Positions 1 through 5,343 of a DNA stretch of 6,651 nucleotides are shown here, piece by piece. The position numbers and the translations under genes were made by a program. The number at the start of each line of letters is the position of its first letter. The first letter of the stretch is position 1. The stretch is from the NCBI GenBank assembly GCA_021816665.1, contig JAKAXI010000109.1, forward strand, positions 1 through 6,651, given 5' to 3'. Source of the stretch: Bacillota bacterium. GTDB lineage: Bacteria; Bacillota; Bacilli; Alicyclobacillales; Alicyclobacillaceae. The notes under the pieces were generated by a model. It worked only from the letters and a program-made list of their open reading frames with translations, did no database searches and was not told where the DNA came from.

Positions 1-1
1 T

Positions 2-571
2 GCGCGGATGAATTTCCTCAGTCGGGAGCGAGACGACTTGCTCGCTGCGAGAGCGCAGTTGACGGACGTGATCGGAGAAATCGACGAAGAAATGTCGAAG
101 CGCTTTGTCACGACGTTTGAACAGATCAAGGCGGAGTTTCAAGTCATGTTTAAACTTCTCTTCAATGGTGGGCGGGCGGACCTGACCTTAACGAATCCAG
201 ACGATCTCTTGTCTACTGGAATTGACGTGATGGCGCAGCCGCCTGGCAAGCGGCTGCAAAACTTGAACCTGCTCTCTGGCGGGGAACGGGCGCTTACGGC
301 AATGGCGCTGTTATTCTCCATCTTACGCGTTCGCCCCGTGCCATTTTGCGTGCTAGACGAAGTAGAGGCTGCACTCGACGAAGCCAACGTGGTGCGCTTC
401 GCGCAGCAGCTGCGGCGGTTTTCCGACGAGACTCAGTTTATCGTGATCACGCACCGCCGCGGTACGATGGAAGAGGCAGACGCGCTGTACGGAGTGACGA
501 TGCAGGAGTCCGGGATTTCTACCATGATCAGCGTGCGGCTGGAAGATGAACCGGAGACTGAGACTGCGTGA
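2..571 (+). CDS. smc: Chromosome segregation ATPase SMC, C-terminal fragment (5' end outside window)
   Basis: This is the last 189 residues of SMC, the ATPase core of the condensin that compacts and segregates the chromosome with ScpA and ScpB. The frame is open to the window edge, so the ATG at base 8 is internal. The fragment begins at the end of the coiled coil and contains the C-terminal head. Visible are the ABC signature LSGGERALTA (fragment residues 91-100), a Walker B/D-loop PFCVLDEVEAALDEANV (114-130, catalytic Glu at 120) and the switch histidine in VITHRRGTM (His151). Walker A lies in the missing N-terminal half. The acidic tail EDEPETETA is short. The stop codon overlaps the Shine-Dalgarno sequence of ftsY, leaving 9 nt between the genes and implying translational coupling. 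The smc-ftsY order is standard in Firmicutes. Identification is secure. Confidence 0.97.
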   Translation, partial: ARMNFLSRERDDLLAARAQLTDVIGEIDEEMSKRFVTTFEQIKAEFQVMFKLLFNGGRADLTLTNPDDLLSTGIDVMAQPPGKRLQNLNLLSGGERALTAMALLFSILRVRPVPFCVLDEVEAALDEANVVRFAQQLRRFSDETQFIVITHRRGTMEEADALYGVTMQESGISTMISVRLEDEPETETA

Positions 572-580
572 GGTGAAAGC

Positions 581-1492
581 ATGGGGTTGTTTGACCGTTT
601 TCGAAAGGGACTCGAGAAGAGCCGCTCGAACATCTGGGGGCGCCTTGGCGGATGGCTGCAAGGGAACCGTATTGACGCCCAGTTTTACGACGATATGGAG
701 GAAGCGCTGCTGGCTTCTGATGTTGGCTTCGACACGACCGTGTGGCTCGTTGACCAGGTTCGGCGCCAGCAGCAAAAAGAGCGCATCAGCGACCCAAAGG
801 AATTGCCACGCCTGCTCGCCAGTGCGATGACGGAGGCGCTGTCTGGTGTGAACTCCCAGATGCACTTCGCTTCAGAGGGACCGACTTTAGTGTTGGTGGT
901 TGGCGTAAACGGAGTTGGCAAGACGACGTCCATCGCAAAGCTCGCCCACCATTACAAGTCGGAGGGTAAGAAAGTCATATTGGCCGCGGGAGACACGTTC
1001 CGTGCAGCGGCGATTGAACAGTTGATGGAATGGGGCGGGCGCGTCGGCGTGGACGTCGTGCGCCAGTCTCCGGGATCAGACCCGGCGGCAGTTGTGTTTG
1101 ACGCAATCGCCGCAGCGAAGGCCCGCAGTGCGGATTTGATCATTTGTGATACCGCGGGTCGACTGCACAACAAGGCGAACCTCATGGCCGAACTGTCGAA
1201 AGTGTACAAGGTCGCGGCGCGCGAGCTCCCAGGGGCGCCGCATGAGGTGCTGTTGGTGCTTGACGCGGTGACTGGACAGAACGCTGTGAGTCAGGCACAG
1301 GTTTTCCGCGAGGCGGTTTCTGTCAGCGGAATCGTCTTGACCAAACTGGACGGAACCGCAAAGGGCGGAGTAATTCTGCCGATTGTTCGCGAGCTTGAGA
1401 TCCCGGTGAAGTGGATTGGCCTAGGTGAGCGGATGAACGACCTGGAGGTGTTTGACGCGAAGGACTTTGCTGACGCGATTTGTTCGTCCTAA
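581..1492 (+). CDS. ftsY: Signal recognition particle receptor FtsY
   Basis: FtsY is the SRP GTPase receptor at the inner face of the membrane. It pairs with Ffh and hands ribosome-nascent chains to the Sec translocon. The 303-residue protein has a short basic amphipathic N-terminus (MGLFDRFRKGLEKSR and on to residue 30), probably for lipid contact, with no long acidic A domain. The helical N domain follows (about 31-95), then the G domain: G1 GVNGVGKTT (108-116), DTFRAAA (138-144), G3 DTAGR (190-194), G4 TKLDG (254-258) and the closing GLGE (280-283). The DTFRAAA form, instead of the DVYRPAA of Ffh, and the absence of an M domain separate it from Ffh. The ATG at 581 follows AGGTG (571-575) with 5-nt spacing. 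Length is slightly below the 329 residues of B. subtilis FtsY. The call is certain. Confidence 0.98.
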   Translation: MGLFDRFRKGLEKSRSNIWGRLGGWLQGNRIDAQFYDDMEEALLASDVGFDTTVWLVDQVRRQQQKERISDPKELPRLLASAMTEALSGVNSQMHFASEGPTLVLVVGVNGVGKTTSIAKLAHHYKSEGKKVILAAGDTFRAAAIEQLMEWGGRVGVDVVRQSPGSDPAAVVFDAIAAAKARSADLIICDTAGRLHNKANLMAELSKVYKVAARELPGAPHEVLLVLDAVTGQNAVSQAQVFREAVSVSGIVLTKLDGTAKGGVILPIVRELEIPVKWIGLGERMNDLEVFDAKDFADAICSS

Positions 1493-1520
1493 ACGGCTCA
1501 GAAGGAGAAGTTTTACCTGT

Positions 1521-1526
1521 AAAGGA
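1521..1526 (+). promoter_or_regulatory. Ribosome binding site that decides the ylxM start
   Basis: AAAGGA at 1521-1526 lies 7 nt before TTG 1534. GTG 1528 is only 1 nt away (too close), GTG 1540 is 13 nt away, and ATG 1558 has no purine-rich site. A second site, AAGGAG at 1502-1507, is 20 or more nt from any in-frame start. TTG 1534 is therefore the best-supported start, though GTG 1540 is not excluded. Confidence 0.6.
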
Positions 1527-1533
1527 TGTGAGC

Positions 1534-1562
1534 TTGACAGTGGACGATCACGCCCGTATGAT
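1534..1562 (+). promoter_or_regulatory. Near-consensus sigma-A promoter embedded in the 5' end of ylxM
   Basis: A perfect -35 box TTGACA (1534-1539) is followed by exactly 17 bp and the -10 box TATGAT (1557-1562, five of six matches to TATAAT). The expected transcription start is near 1569, just inside the ylxM reading frame. Such a transcript would lack the ylxM start and so would serve ffh and the downstream genes. A match this good is uncommon by chance, but it is embedded in coding sequence, so activity is inferred only. The same TTG also appears to be the ylxM start codon. Confidence 0.55.
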
Positions 1563-1920
1563 GGAAAAGGTCACGCGCGTCGGAGATTTGTATGACTTTT
1601 ACGGTGTTCTCCTGACCGAACGACAGCGTCAAATGGTGGAACTGTCGTACTTGGACGACTGGTCACTCGCTGAGATCGCATCGCATTTTGACGTCAGCCG
1701 TCAAGCTGTGCACGACAGTTTGCACCGAGCGGTACAGCAACTTGAGACGTTCGAAGCGTCGCTGCACTTGCTTGAGTCTCACCGTAGACAGCGGGAGCAG
1801 GTGCAAAGGTTGACGGTGGCTTGGCAACAGGCAGAGGGTGCTGTACCAGAGACGGTGCGCGAGGAAATTCGTGCTTGTATCACAGCCTTGGCGAAAGAGT
1901 TTCAAATGGAAGCGGGGTGA
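1534..1920 (+). CDS. ylxM: YlxM, helix-turn-helix protein of the SRP operon
   Basis: YlxM is a small Firmicutes protein encoded immediately before ffh. In streptococci it has been linked to modulating SRP activity, and its exact role in other species is not settled. From TTG 1534 it is 128 residues long. The conserved core LYDFYGVLLTERQRQMV (19-35) is followed by a sigma-4-like helix-turn-helix, LDDWSLAEIASHFDVSRQAVHD (40-61), and a helical, coiled-coil-like C-terminus rich in Gln, Glu and Arg. The family hallmark is the block spanning LLTERQR, YLDDWSL and VSRQAV. Start choice: see the ribosome binding site at 1521-1526; family members usually begin only some 10-15 residues before the LYDFY motif, which agrees. 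It lies 41 nt after ftsY and 5 nt before ffh, so it is co-translated with ffh. The call is strong, the start moderate. Confidence 0.9.
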   Translation: MTVDDHARMMEKVTRVGDLYDFYGVLLTERQRQMVELSYLDDWSLAEIASHFDVSRQAVHDSLHRAVQQLETFEASLHLLESHRRQREQVQRLTVAWQQAEGAVPETVREEIRACITALAKEFQMEAG

Positions 1921-1925
1921 GCGCC

Positions 1926-3398
1926 GTGTTCGAAGGGTTATCAAACAGTCTGCAAAAGGCTCTCGGAAAGCTGAAGTCCAAAGGGAAGCTGACAGACGAA
2001 GACGTACAGTCTGCGATGCGTGAGGTGCGTCTGGCTTTGCTCGCCGCAGACGTAAACGTCAAAGTGGTGAAAGACTTTGTCGAACGCGTGCGCGAGCGCT
2101 CCATTGGGCAAGAGGTACAGAAGAGCCTGACGCCTGGCCAACAGGTGGTCAAGATCGTCCATGACGAACTGACTGCTTTAATGGGCGGAGAAGAGGCGCG
2201 CCTGAACATGGCTCCGAAACCGCCAACTGTGGTGATGCTTGCTGGTCTCCAAGGGGCTGGGAAGACCACGACGGCGGCGAAGTTAGCCTTGTCGTTTCGC
2301 AAACATGGTCATCGGCCGATGCTTGTCGCCGCGGACGTGTACCGCCCGGCCGCGATCACTCAACTGCAAGTGCTCGGCAAGCAAATCGACATTCCGGTCT
2401 TCGACATGGGTACGCGCGAAGACCCTGTACGCATCGCGAAATCCGGAATGGCTGAGGCGGAGCGGCTAGGGGCAGACGTCGTGATCATCGATACGGCTGG
2501 ACGTCTGCACGTGGATGACGCGTTGATGGACGAACTGTCACGCATCGGACAGGCGGTGTCGCCGAATGAACTACTCCTCGTCGTCGACGCGATGACAGGA
2601 CAGGACGCGGTTCATGTTGCGCAGACGTTTCACGACCGCCTGTCACTCACTGGGGTCATCCTCACCAAACTTGATGGCGACACGCGCGGTGGAGCGGCGC
2701 TAACCGTGCGCGCGGTCACAGGTTGCCCAATTAAATTCGGCGGCACAGGGGAGAAGATTGAACCCCTCGAGGTTTTTCACCCGGATCGGTTGGCATCACG
2801 GATCCTCGGCATGGGCGATGTCATGAGTCTGATTGAGCGGGCGCAAGAGACGGTCGACATGGAGCAAGCGGAAGAGATGCAAAAGAAACTTCTGTCCGCG
2901 CAGTTCACACTCGACGACTTTCGCGCGATGTTTCAGCAAGTCCGCAATATGGGACCGTTGGATCAGATCATGAAGATGATCCCGGGCGCGAACCAACTGA
3001 AAGGCCTGGAGAATGTCAATCTCGACGACAAGCGGTTCCAGCGAATCGACGCAATTATCTCGTCGATGTCGAAAGAGGAGCGAGCGGACCCGAATCTGAT
3101 GAATGCCAGTCGCCGCCGCAGAGTCGCCAACGGTAGCGGCGTGACGGTTCGGGAAGTCAACCAGGTGTTGAATCAGTATGAGCAGACGCGCCAAATGATG
3201 AAGCGGTTCGGCGGTGGGATGGGCAAGAAACTGGGTCTACGTGGTGCCCGCAAAGCCTTGAAGTCAATGGGCAAGGGAATGGGCGACCTTGCTGAACTTG
3301 GCGGGGGCGACACTCAACTGCCGGATATTGGTGTGACCGGCCTAGCGGGCGGCGGGAGCGAGACTCGTCGCCGACACAAGAAGAAGAAAAAGCGTTAG
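1926..3398 (+). CDS. ffh: Signal recognition particle protein Ffh (SRP54)
   Basis: Ffh is the SRP54 GTPase. With the 4.5S/6S-like SRP RNA it binds signal sequences on translating ribosomes and docks with FtsY. From GTG 1926 it is 490 residues: N domain (1-95), then the G domain with G1 GLQGAGKTTT (107-116), DVYRPAA (137-143), G3 DTAGR (189-193), G4 TKLDGD (247-252) and GTGE (273-276). The M domain starts near 298 and holds Met-rich segments and the SRP-RNA binding motif SRRRRVANGSGV (395-406). The start rests on GGGGTGA (1914-1920), which overlaps the ylxM stop, with 5-nt spacing. The open frame continues upstream to 1821, but that stretch overlaps ylxM and is not Ffh-like. The protein exceeds the usual 440-450 residues through a Gly/Met/Lys-rich tail (about 428-490) ending in HKKKKKR. 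The identity is certain. Confidence 0.98.
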   Translation: MFEGLSNSLQKALGKLKSKGKLTDEDVQSAMREVRLALLAADVNVKVVKDFVERVRERSIGQEVQKSLTPGQQVVKIVHDELTALMGGEEARLNMAPKPPTVVMLAGLQGAGKTTTAAKLALSFRKHGHRPMLVAADVYRPAAITQLQVLGKQIDIPVFDMGTREDPVRIAKSGMAEAERLGADVVIIDTAGRLHVDDALMDELSRIGQAVSPNELLLVVDAMTGQDAVHVAQTFHDRLSLTGVILTKLDGDTRGGAALTVRAVTGCPIKFGGTGEKIEPLEVFHPDRLASRILGMGDVMSLIERAQETVDMEQAEEMQKKLLSAQFTLDDFRAMFQQVRNMGPLDQIMKMIPGANQLKGLENVNLDDKRFQRIDAIISSMSKEERADPNLMNASRRRRVANGSGVTVREVNQVLNQYEQTRQMMKRFGGGMGKKLGLRGARKALKSMGKGMGDLAELGGGDTQLPDIGVTGLAGGGSETRRRHKKKKKR

Positions 3399-3434
3399 CA
3401 GGAGATCGCGACGCTTGTAGGGAACACCATTTAC

Positions 3435-3447
3435 GCGGCAGTGCCGC
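3435..3447 (+). promoter_or_regulatory. Small hairpin just before the rpsP ribosome binding site
   Basis: GCGGCAGTGCCGC folds as a 5-bp GC-rich stem with loop AGT. It ends directly before AGAGGAG (3448-3454), the rpsP Shine-Dalgarno sequence, in the 67-nt gap after ffh. There is no T-tract, so it is not a terminator. It could protect the 5' end of a processed rpsP mRNA or modulate initiation. A stem this short may also be chance. Confidence 0.35.
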
Positions 3448-3465
3448 AGAGGAGTTGGATGAACA

Positions 3466-3738
3466 ATGGCAGTAAAGATTCGTTTGAAGCGCATGGGCGC
3501 CAAAAAGTCGCCGTTTTATCGTGTTGTGGTTGCAGAGTCGCGTTCGCCGCGTGACGGCCGGTTTATTGAAGAGATCGGCACGTACAACCCACTGACTGAT
3601 CCCGCTCAGGTTTCGATCAACGAAGAGCGCGCGCTACGTTGGTTGCAAACGGGTGCACAACCGTCCGATACGGTACGTGAACTGTTCCACCGCGCAGGTA
3701 TCCTCAAGAAGCATCATGAGGCCAAACTTCAGAAGTAG
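3466..3738 (+). CDS. rpsP: 30S ribosomal protein S16
   Basis: S16 is a primary/secondary binding protein of 16S rRNA in the lower body of the 30S subunit and is needed for its assembly. The 90 residues match the family length, and the opening [20 protein letters not shown] is diagnostic. It is followed by [18 protein letters not shown] (22-39) and [24 protein letters not shown] (52-75), the conserved S16 fold. The ATG at 3466 follows AGAGGAG (3448-3454) with an 11-nt spacer. It lies between ffh and khpA, as in Bacillus. The nearby RimM is the maturation factor of the 30S head, so the cluster groups assembly functions. Nothing in the gene is unusual. Confidence 0.98.
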   Translation: MAVKIRLKRMGAKKSPFYRVVVAESRSPRDGRFIEEIGTYNPLTDPAQVSINEERALRWLQTGAQPSDTVRELFHRAGILKKHHEAKLQK

Positions 3739-3745
3739 TCGCTGT

Positions 3746-3772
3746 GGCGTCGTGTCCATTGGACGCGGCGCC
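3746..3772 (+). promoter_or_regulatory. Strong intercistronic hairpin between rpsP and khpA
   Basis: Bases 3746-3757 pair with 3761-3772 in an uninterrupted 12-bp stem (two G-U pairs in RNA) closing the 3-nt loop ATT, 7 nt after the rpsP stop. The sequence after it (TCATGGCATTG) has no T-tract, so a classical intrinsic terminator is unlikely. An mRNA-stabilising or processing hairpin that sets rpsP levels apart from the downstream genes is the simplest reading (inference). Confidence 0.6.
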
Positions 3773-3824
3773 TCATGGCATTGTTCGCTCGCCTGGCGCA
3801 CTTGCATCAGACAGCCAGCGAGAT

Positions 3825-3830
3825 AGGAGG
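3825..3830 (+). promoter_or_regulatory. Ribosome binding site of khpA
   Basis: AGGAGG, a perfect core Shine-Dalgarno, sits 6 nt before ATG 3837. It decides the start against in-frame upstream candidates around 3744. Those would add about 31 residues unlike the family and lie within the intercistronic hairpin. Confidence 0.85.
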
Positions 3831-3836
3831 GTATGT

Positions 3837-4070
3837 ATGAAGGAATTACTCACGTTCCTCGCGCAGTCCTTGGTCGAGCACCCGGAGGCAGTGTCTGTCA
3901 CCGAAGAAGATCGAGATGACGTCACCGTCTTCCACTTGACGGTGGCTCCCTCCGATTTAGGTAAAGTGATTGGACGGCAGGGTCGAATCGCAAGGGCAGT
4001 GCGAAACGTCGTCAGTGCGGCGGCGTATCGACAGAACAAGCGCGTCATCGTCGACATCCATGAGAACTGA
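3837..4070 (+). CDS. khpA: KhpA (YlqC), KH-domain RNA-binding protein
   Basis: KhpA is a small cytoplasmic KH-domain protein. In streptococci and other Firmicutes it forms a heterodimer with KhpB (EloR/Jag), binds many RNAs and influences cell elongation. The 77 residues match the usual 75-81. A short N-terminal helix (MKELLTFLAQSLVEHPEAV) is followed by a strand region and the KH core VIGRQGRIARAVRNVV (44-59), with the GxxG loop as GRQG (46-49), and a closing strand KRVIVDI (68-74). It is placed between rpsP and ylqD as in B. subtilis. The 98-nt gap before it holds a strong hairpin, so its mRNA level may be set separately from rpsP. The khpB partner is not in this window. Identification is firm. 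Confidence 0.95.
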   Translation: MKELLTFLAQSLVEHPEAVSVTEEDRDDVTVFHLTVAPSDLGKVIGRQGRIARAVRNVVSAAAYRQNKRVIVDIHEN

Positions 4071-4101
4071 CCAGAAACGTGACGACTGCTGTGCAAACGG
4101 C

Positions 4102-4109
4102 AAAGGGGG
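4102..4109 (+). promoter_or_regulatory. Ribosome binding site of ylqD
   Basis: AAAGGGGG lies 8 nt before ATG 4118. It favours that start over GTG 4079, which has no Shine-Dalgarno sequence and would add 13 residues not seen in the family. It is inside the 47-nt gap after khpA. Confidence 0.7.
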
Positions 4110-4117
4110 CGACTGGG

Positions 4118-4543
4118 ATGCTGAGCATTCGACAGCCAGTAGCGGTAAAGTTTATTTTGACTGAATTGACTAAGCAACAAATCCTGACCGAGCATCGCCG
4201 GCAGATTGACCGTCTCACAGAAGAACTGGAGCAACTTGAGATTCAGGGGAAAGAAGCGCTAGAGCAAGCGATGGCTGCCGGGGGCGATGTGGCGCAACAG
4301 GTGCGCGAACAGATCGAGCAGGAGCGCATCAATCGTGAGCAACAGCGTGAGCAGTTGATTCAGCAGATCCAGCAGATTCAGCAGATGGAACTGGGCACGG
4401 AGATTCAGAACATGAACGTCGAGACCTCGGTTGACGTTCATGTCGGCGACGATTGGGGTAAAATCTTGCGCGGCGCAGAGATCGTGATCAAAGACGGAAT
4501 TGTGTATGAGATTCGCGGTGGTGGAGAATCCGTCACAGAGTAA
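4118..4543 (+). CDS. ylqD: YlqD family coiled-coil protein, function unknown
   Basis: YlqD is a conserved Bacilli protein of unknown function, found between khpA and rimM. The 141-residue product begins MLSIRQPVAVKFILTELTKQ, the typical short strand and helix of the family. A long Gln/Glu-rich coiled coil follows (about 24-95), including the IQQIQQIQQM stretch at 81-90. A compact C-terminal part (about 101-134) contains VDVHVGDDWGKILRGAEIVIKDG, the most conserved family segment, likely a small beta domain. There is no signal peptide or membrane segment, so it is cytoplasmic and probably oligomeric (inference). Position and architecture support the name. It ends 134 nt before rimM, one of the few loose junctions in the cluster, so it may be the last gene before a regulated break. 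Confidence 0.9.
   Translation: MLSIRQPVAVKFILTELTKQQILTEHRRQIDRLTEELEQLEIQGKEALEQAMAAGGDVAQQVREQIEQERINREQQREQLIQQIQQIQQMELGTEIQNMNVETSVDVHVGDDWGKILRGAEIVIKDGIVYEIRGGGESVTE
4361..4387 (+). repeat. Three tandem 9-nt units inside ylqD
   Basis: CAGCAGATY occurs at 4361-4369 and 4370-4378, and CAGCAGATG at 4379-4387. It encodes QQI-QQI-QQM in the coiled coil. Units are in frame, so copy-number change would alter coil length without a frameshift. Confidence 0.8.
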
Positions 4544-4564
4544 GTCAGTTTTTGATGCGTGGAA

Positions 4565-4587
4565 TTGCTGCGGTCGCTCGGCAGCGA
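4565..4587 (+). promoter_or_regulatory. rimM leader hairpin 1
   Basis: TTGCTGC (4565-4571) pairs with GCAGCGA (4581-4587) over 7 bp, including one G-U, with a 9-nt loop. It is the first of three consecutive stems in the ylqD-rimM gap and the weakest of the three. Confidence 0.4.
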
Positions 4588-4593
4588 AAACAA

Positions 4594-4620
4594 GAGATGC
4601 TGCTAGTACGAGCGCATCTC
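4594..4620 (+). promoter_or_regulatory. rimM leader hairpin 2, with a 3' arm able to pair with the rimM start region
   Basis: GAGATGC (4594-4600) pairs with GCATCTC (4614-4620). After a bulged T4601, GCT (4602-4604) pairs with AGC (4611-4613), closing loop AGTACG. The 3' arm 4609-4618 is also complementary to 4671-4680, between the rimM Shine-Dalgarno and its TTG start (10 bp, one G-U). The two folds exclude each other, which makes a translational switch conceivable (inference). Confidence 0.5.
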
Positions 4621-4623
4621 ATA

Positions 4624-4653
4624 AGAGGCCAACGCCCGCGGGCGTCGGCCTTT
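4624..4653 (+). terminator. Terminator-like hairpin between ylqD and rimM
   Basis: A near-perfect stem, 4624-4636 with 4641-4653, has 13 positions, one A-C mismatch (4631/4646), one G-U and loop CGCG. It is very GC-rich. Only three T residues (4651-4653) follow the core and they are partly in the stem, so a full intrinsic terminator is doubtful. Partial termination, an attenuator, or a stable separator of ylqD and rimM mRNA are all possible. Confidence 0.5.
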
Positions 4654-4664
4654 GCCATCTGTTC

Positions 4665-4671
4665 GGAGGTG
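4665..4671 (+). promoter_or_regulatory. Strong ribosome binding site that fixes a TTG start for rimM
   Basis: GGAGGTG (4665-4671), continuing into GAT, is an extended match to the 16S anti-Shine-Dalgarno. ATG 4672 directly abuts it (zero spacing) and cannot be the usual start. TTG 4678 is 6 nt away and yields MEDNFYTVG, the normal RimM N-terminus. Confidence 0.8.
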
Positions 4672-4677
4672 ATGCGC

Positions 4678-5343
4678 TTGGAGGACAATTTCTACACTGT
4701 TGGTGTGATTGCTGGTACGCACGGTCTGCGCGGAGAAGTCAAGGTATTGTCGCGTACAGATTTTGAAACGGAGCGTTTTCGGACTGGGTCAGTCCTGCAC
4801 CTGCGCCGTCCTGGTGAACGGCCTAGCCGTGAAGTGACTGTACATACAGCCCGACAGCACAAGCAGTTTTGGCTGGTCGCGTTTACAGGTCTCGATTCGA
4901 TCGGCGGTGTAGAGTCGTGGCGCGGCATGGAACTCTGCGTGGCAGACAGTCAACTGGCGCCCCTGCCCAAAGGTACATACTACTTTCATCAGCTAGTGGG
5001 TTTGCAAGTGGTCTCGGAAACTGGTGGGGAGATCGGGGTGCTGACCGAGGTGCTCACGCCTGGAGCCAACGACGTCTACGTGGTGCGACCGCGCACAGTG
5101 CAGAGTGGAGTCGGGAAAACTGCGGGATCGAATGGAAAAAAACGCAGCGACATTCTCATACCGGCGATCCCGGACTGCATACTCGGGGTCGACCTCGATG
5201 CGGGTGTAATGACGATTCGTGTCTTGCCGGGGCTGATAGACGATGAGACACCTGTGAGCGATGAAGGGCGTGGACGCGCAGGGCACGAACCGGTCGGTGG
5301 CGGCGAGAATCAATCTGACGGTGGGGGACCGGGCGAAATATGA
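4678..5343 (+). CDS. rimM: Ribosome maturation factor RimM
   Basis: RimM binds ribosomal protein S19 and helps mature the head of the 30S subunit. From TTG 4678 it has 221 residues: an N-terminal RimM barrel with VGVIAGTHGLRGEVKV (8-23), about 1-92, and a C-terminal PRC-barrel, about 98-186, with GTYYFHQLVGLQV (99-111), GVLTEVLTPGANDVYVV (120-136) and ILIPAIPDCILGVDLD (159-174). It is longer than the 174 residues of B. subtilis RimM. There is a Gly/Ser/Lys-rich insertion of about 14 residues in the PRC domain (about 140-155) and a Gly/Glu-rich tail (190-221) with no recognisable fold. Its last codons overlap trmD by 4 nt (ATGA), giving strict translational coupling. A structured leader precedes it. 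Confidence 0.95.
   Translation: MEDNFYTVGVIAGTHGLRGEVKVLSRTDFETERFRTGSVLHLRRPGERPSREVTVHTARQHKQFWLVAFTGLDSIGGVESWRGMELCVADSQLAPLPKGTYYFHQLVGLQVVSETGGEIGVLTEVLTPGANDVYVVRPRTVQSGVGKTAGSNGKKRSDILIPAIPDCILGVDLDAGVMTIRVLPGLIDDETPVSDEGRGRAGHEPVGGGENQSDGGGPGEI

Noticed and set aside
353..865. Long minus-strand open frames opposite smc, ftsY and ffh
   Set aside because: They are antisense shadows of well-identified genes in GC-rich sequence.
3744..3836. Upstream-extended khpA start
   Set aside because: It would add about 31 residues foreign to the family across the 12-bp hairpin, while ATG 3837 has a perfect Shine-Dalgarno.
4431..4464. TTGACG with TAAAAT near the end of ylqD as a promoter for rimM
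   Set aside because: The spacer is 22 bp, too long for a sigma-A promoter.
5134..5246. A7 run (5136-5142) in rimM, in the A-AAA-AAA phase of a -1 slippery site
   Set aside because: The -1 frame ends at 5246 without a recognisable domain, and the zero frame continues through the conserved PRC-barrel, so programmed frameshifting is not supported.
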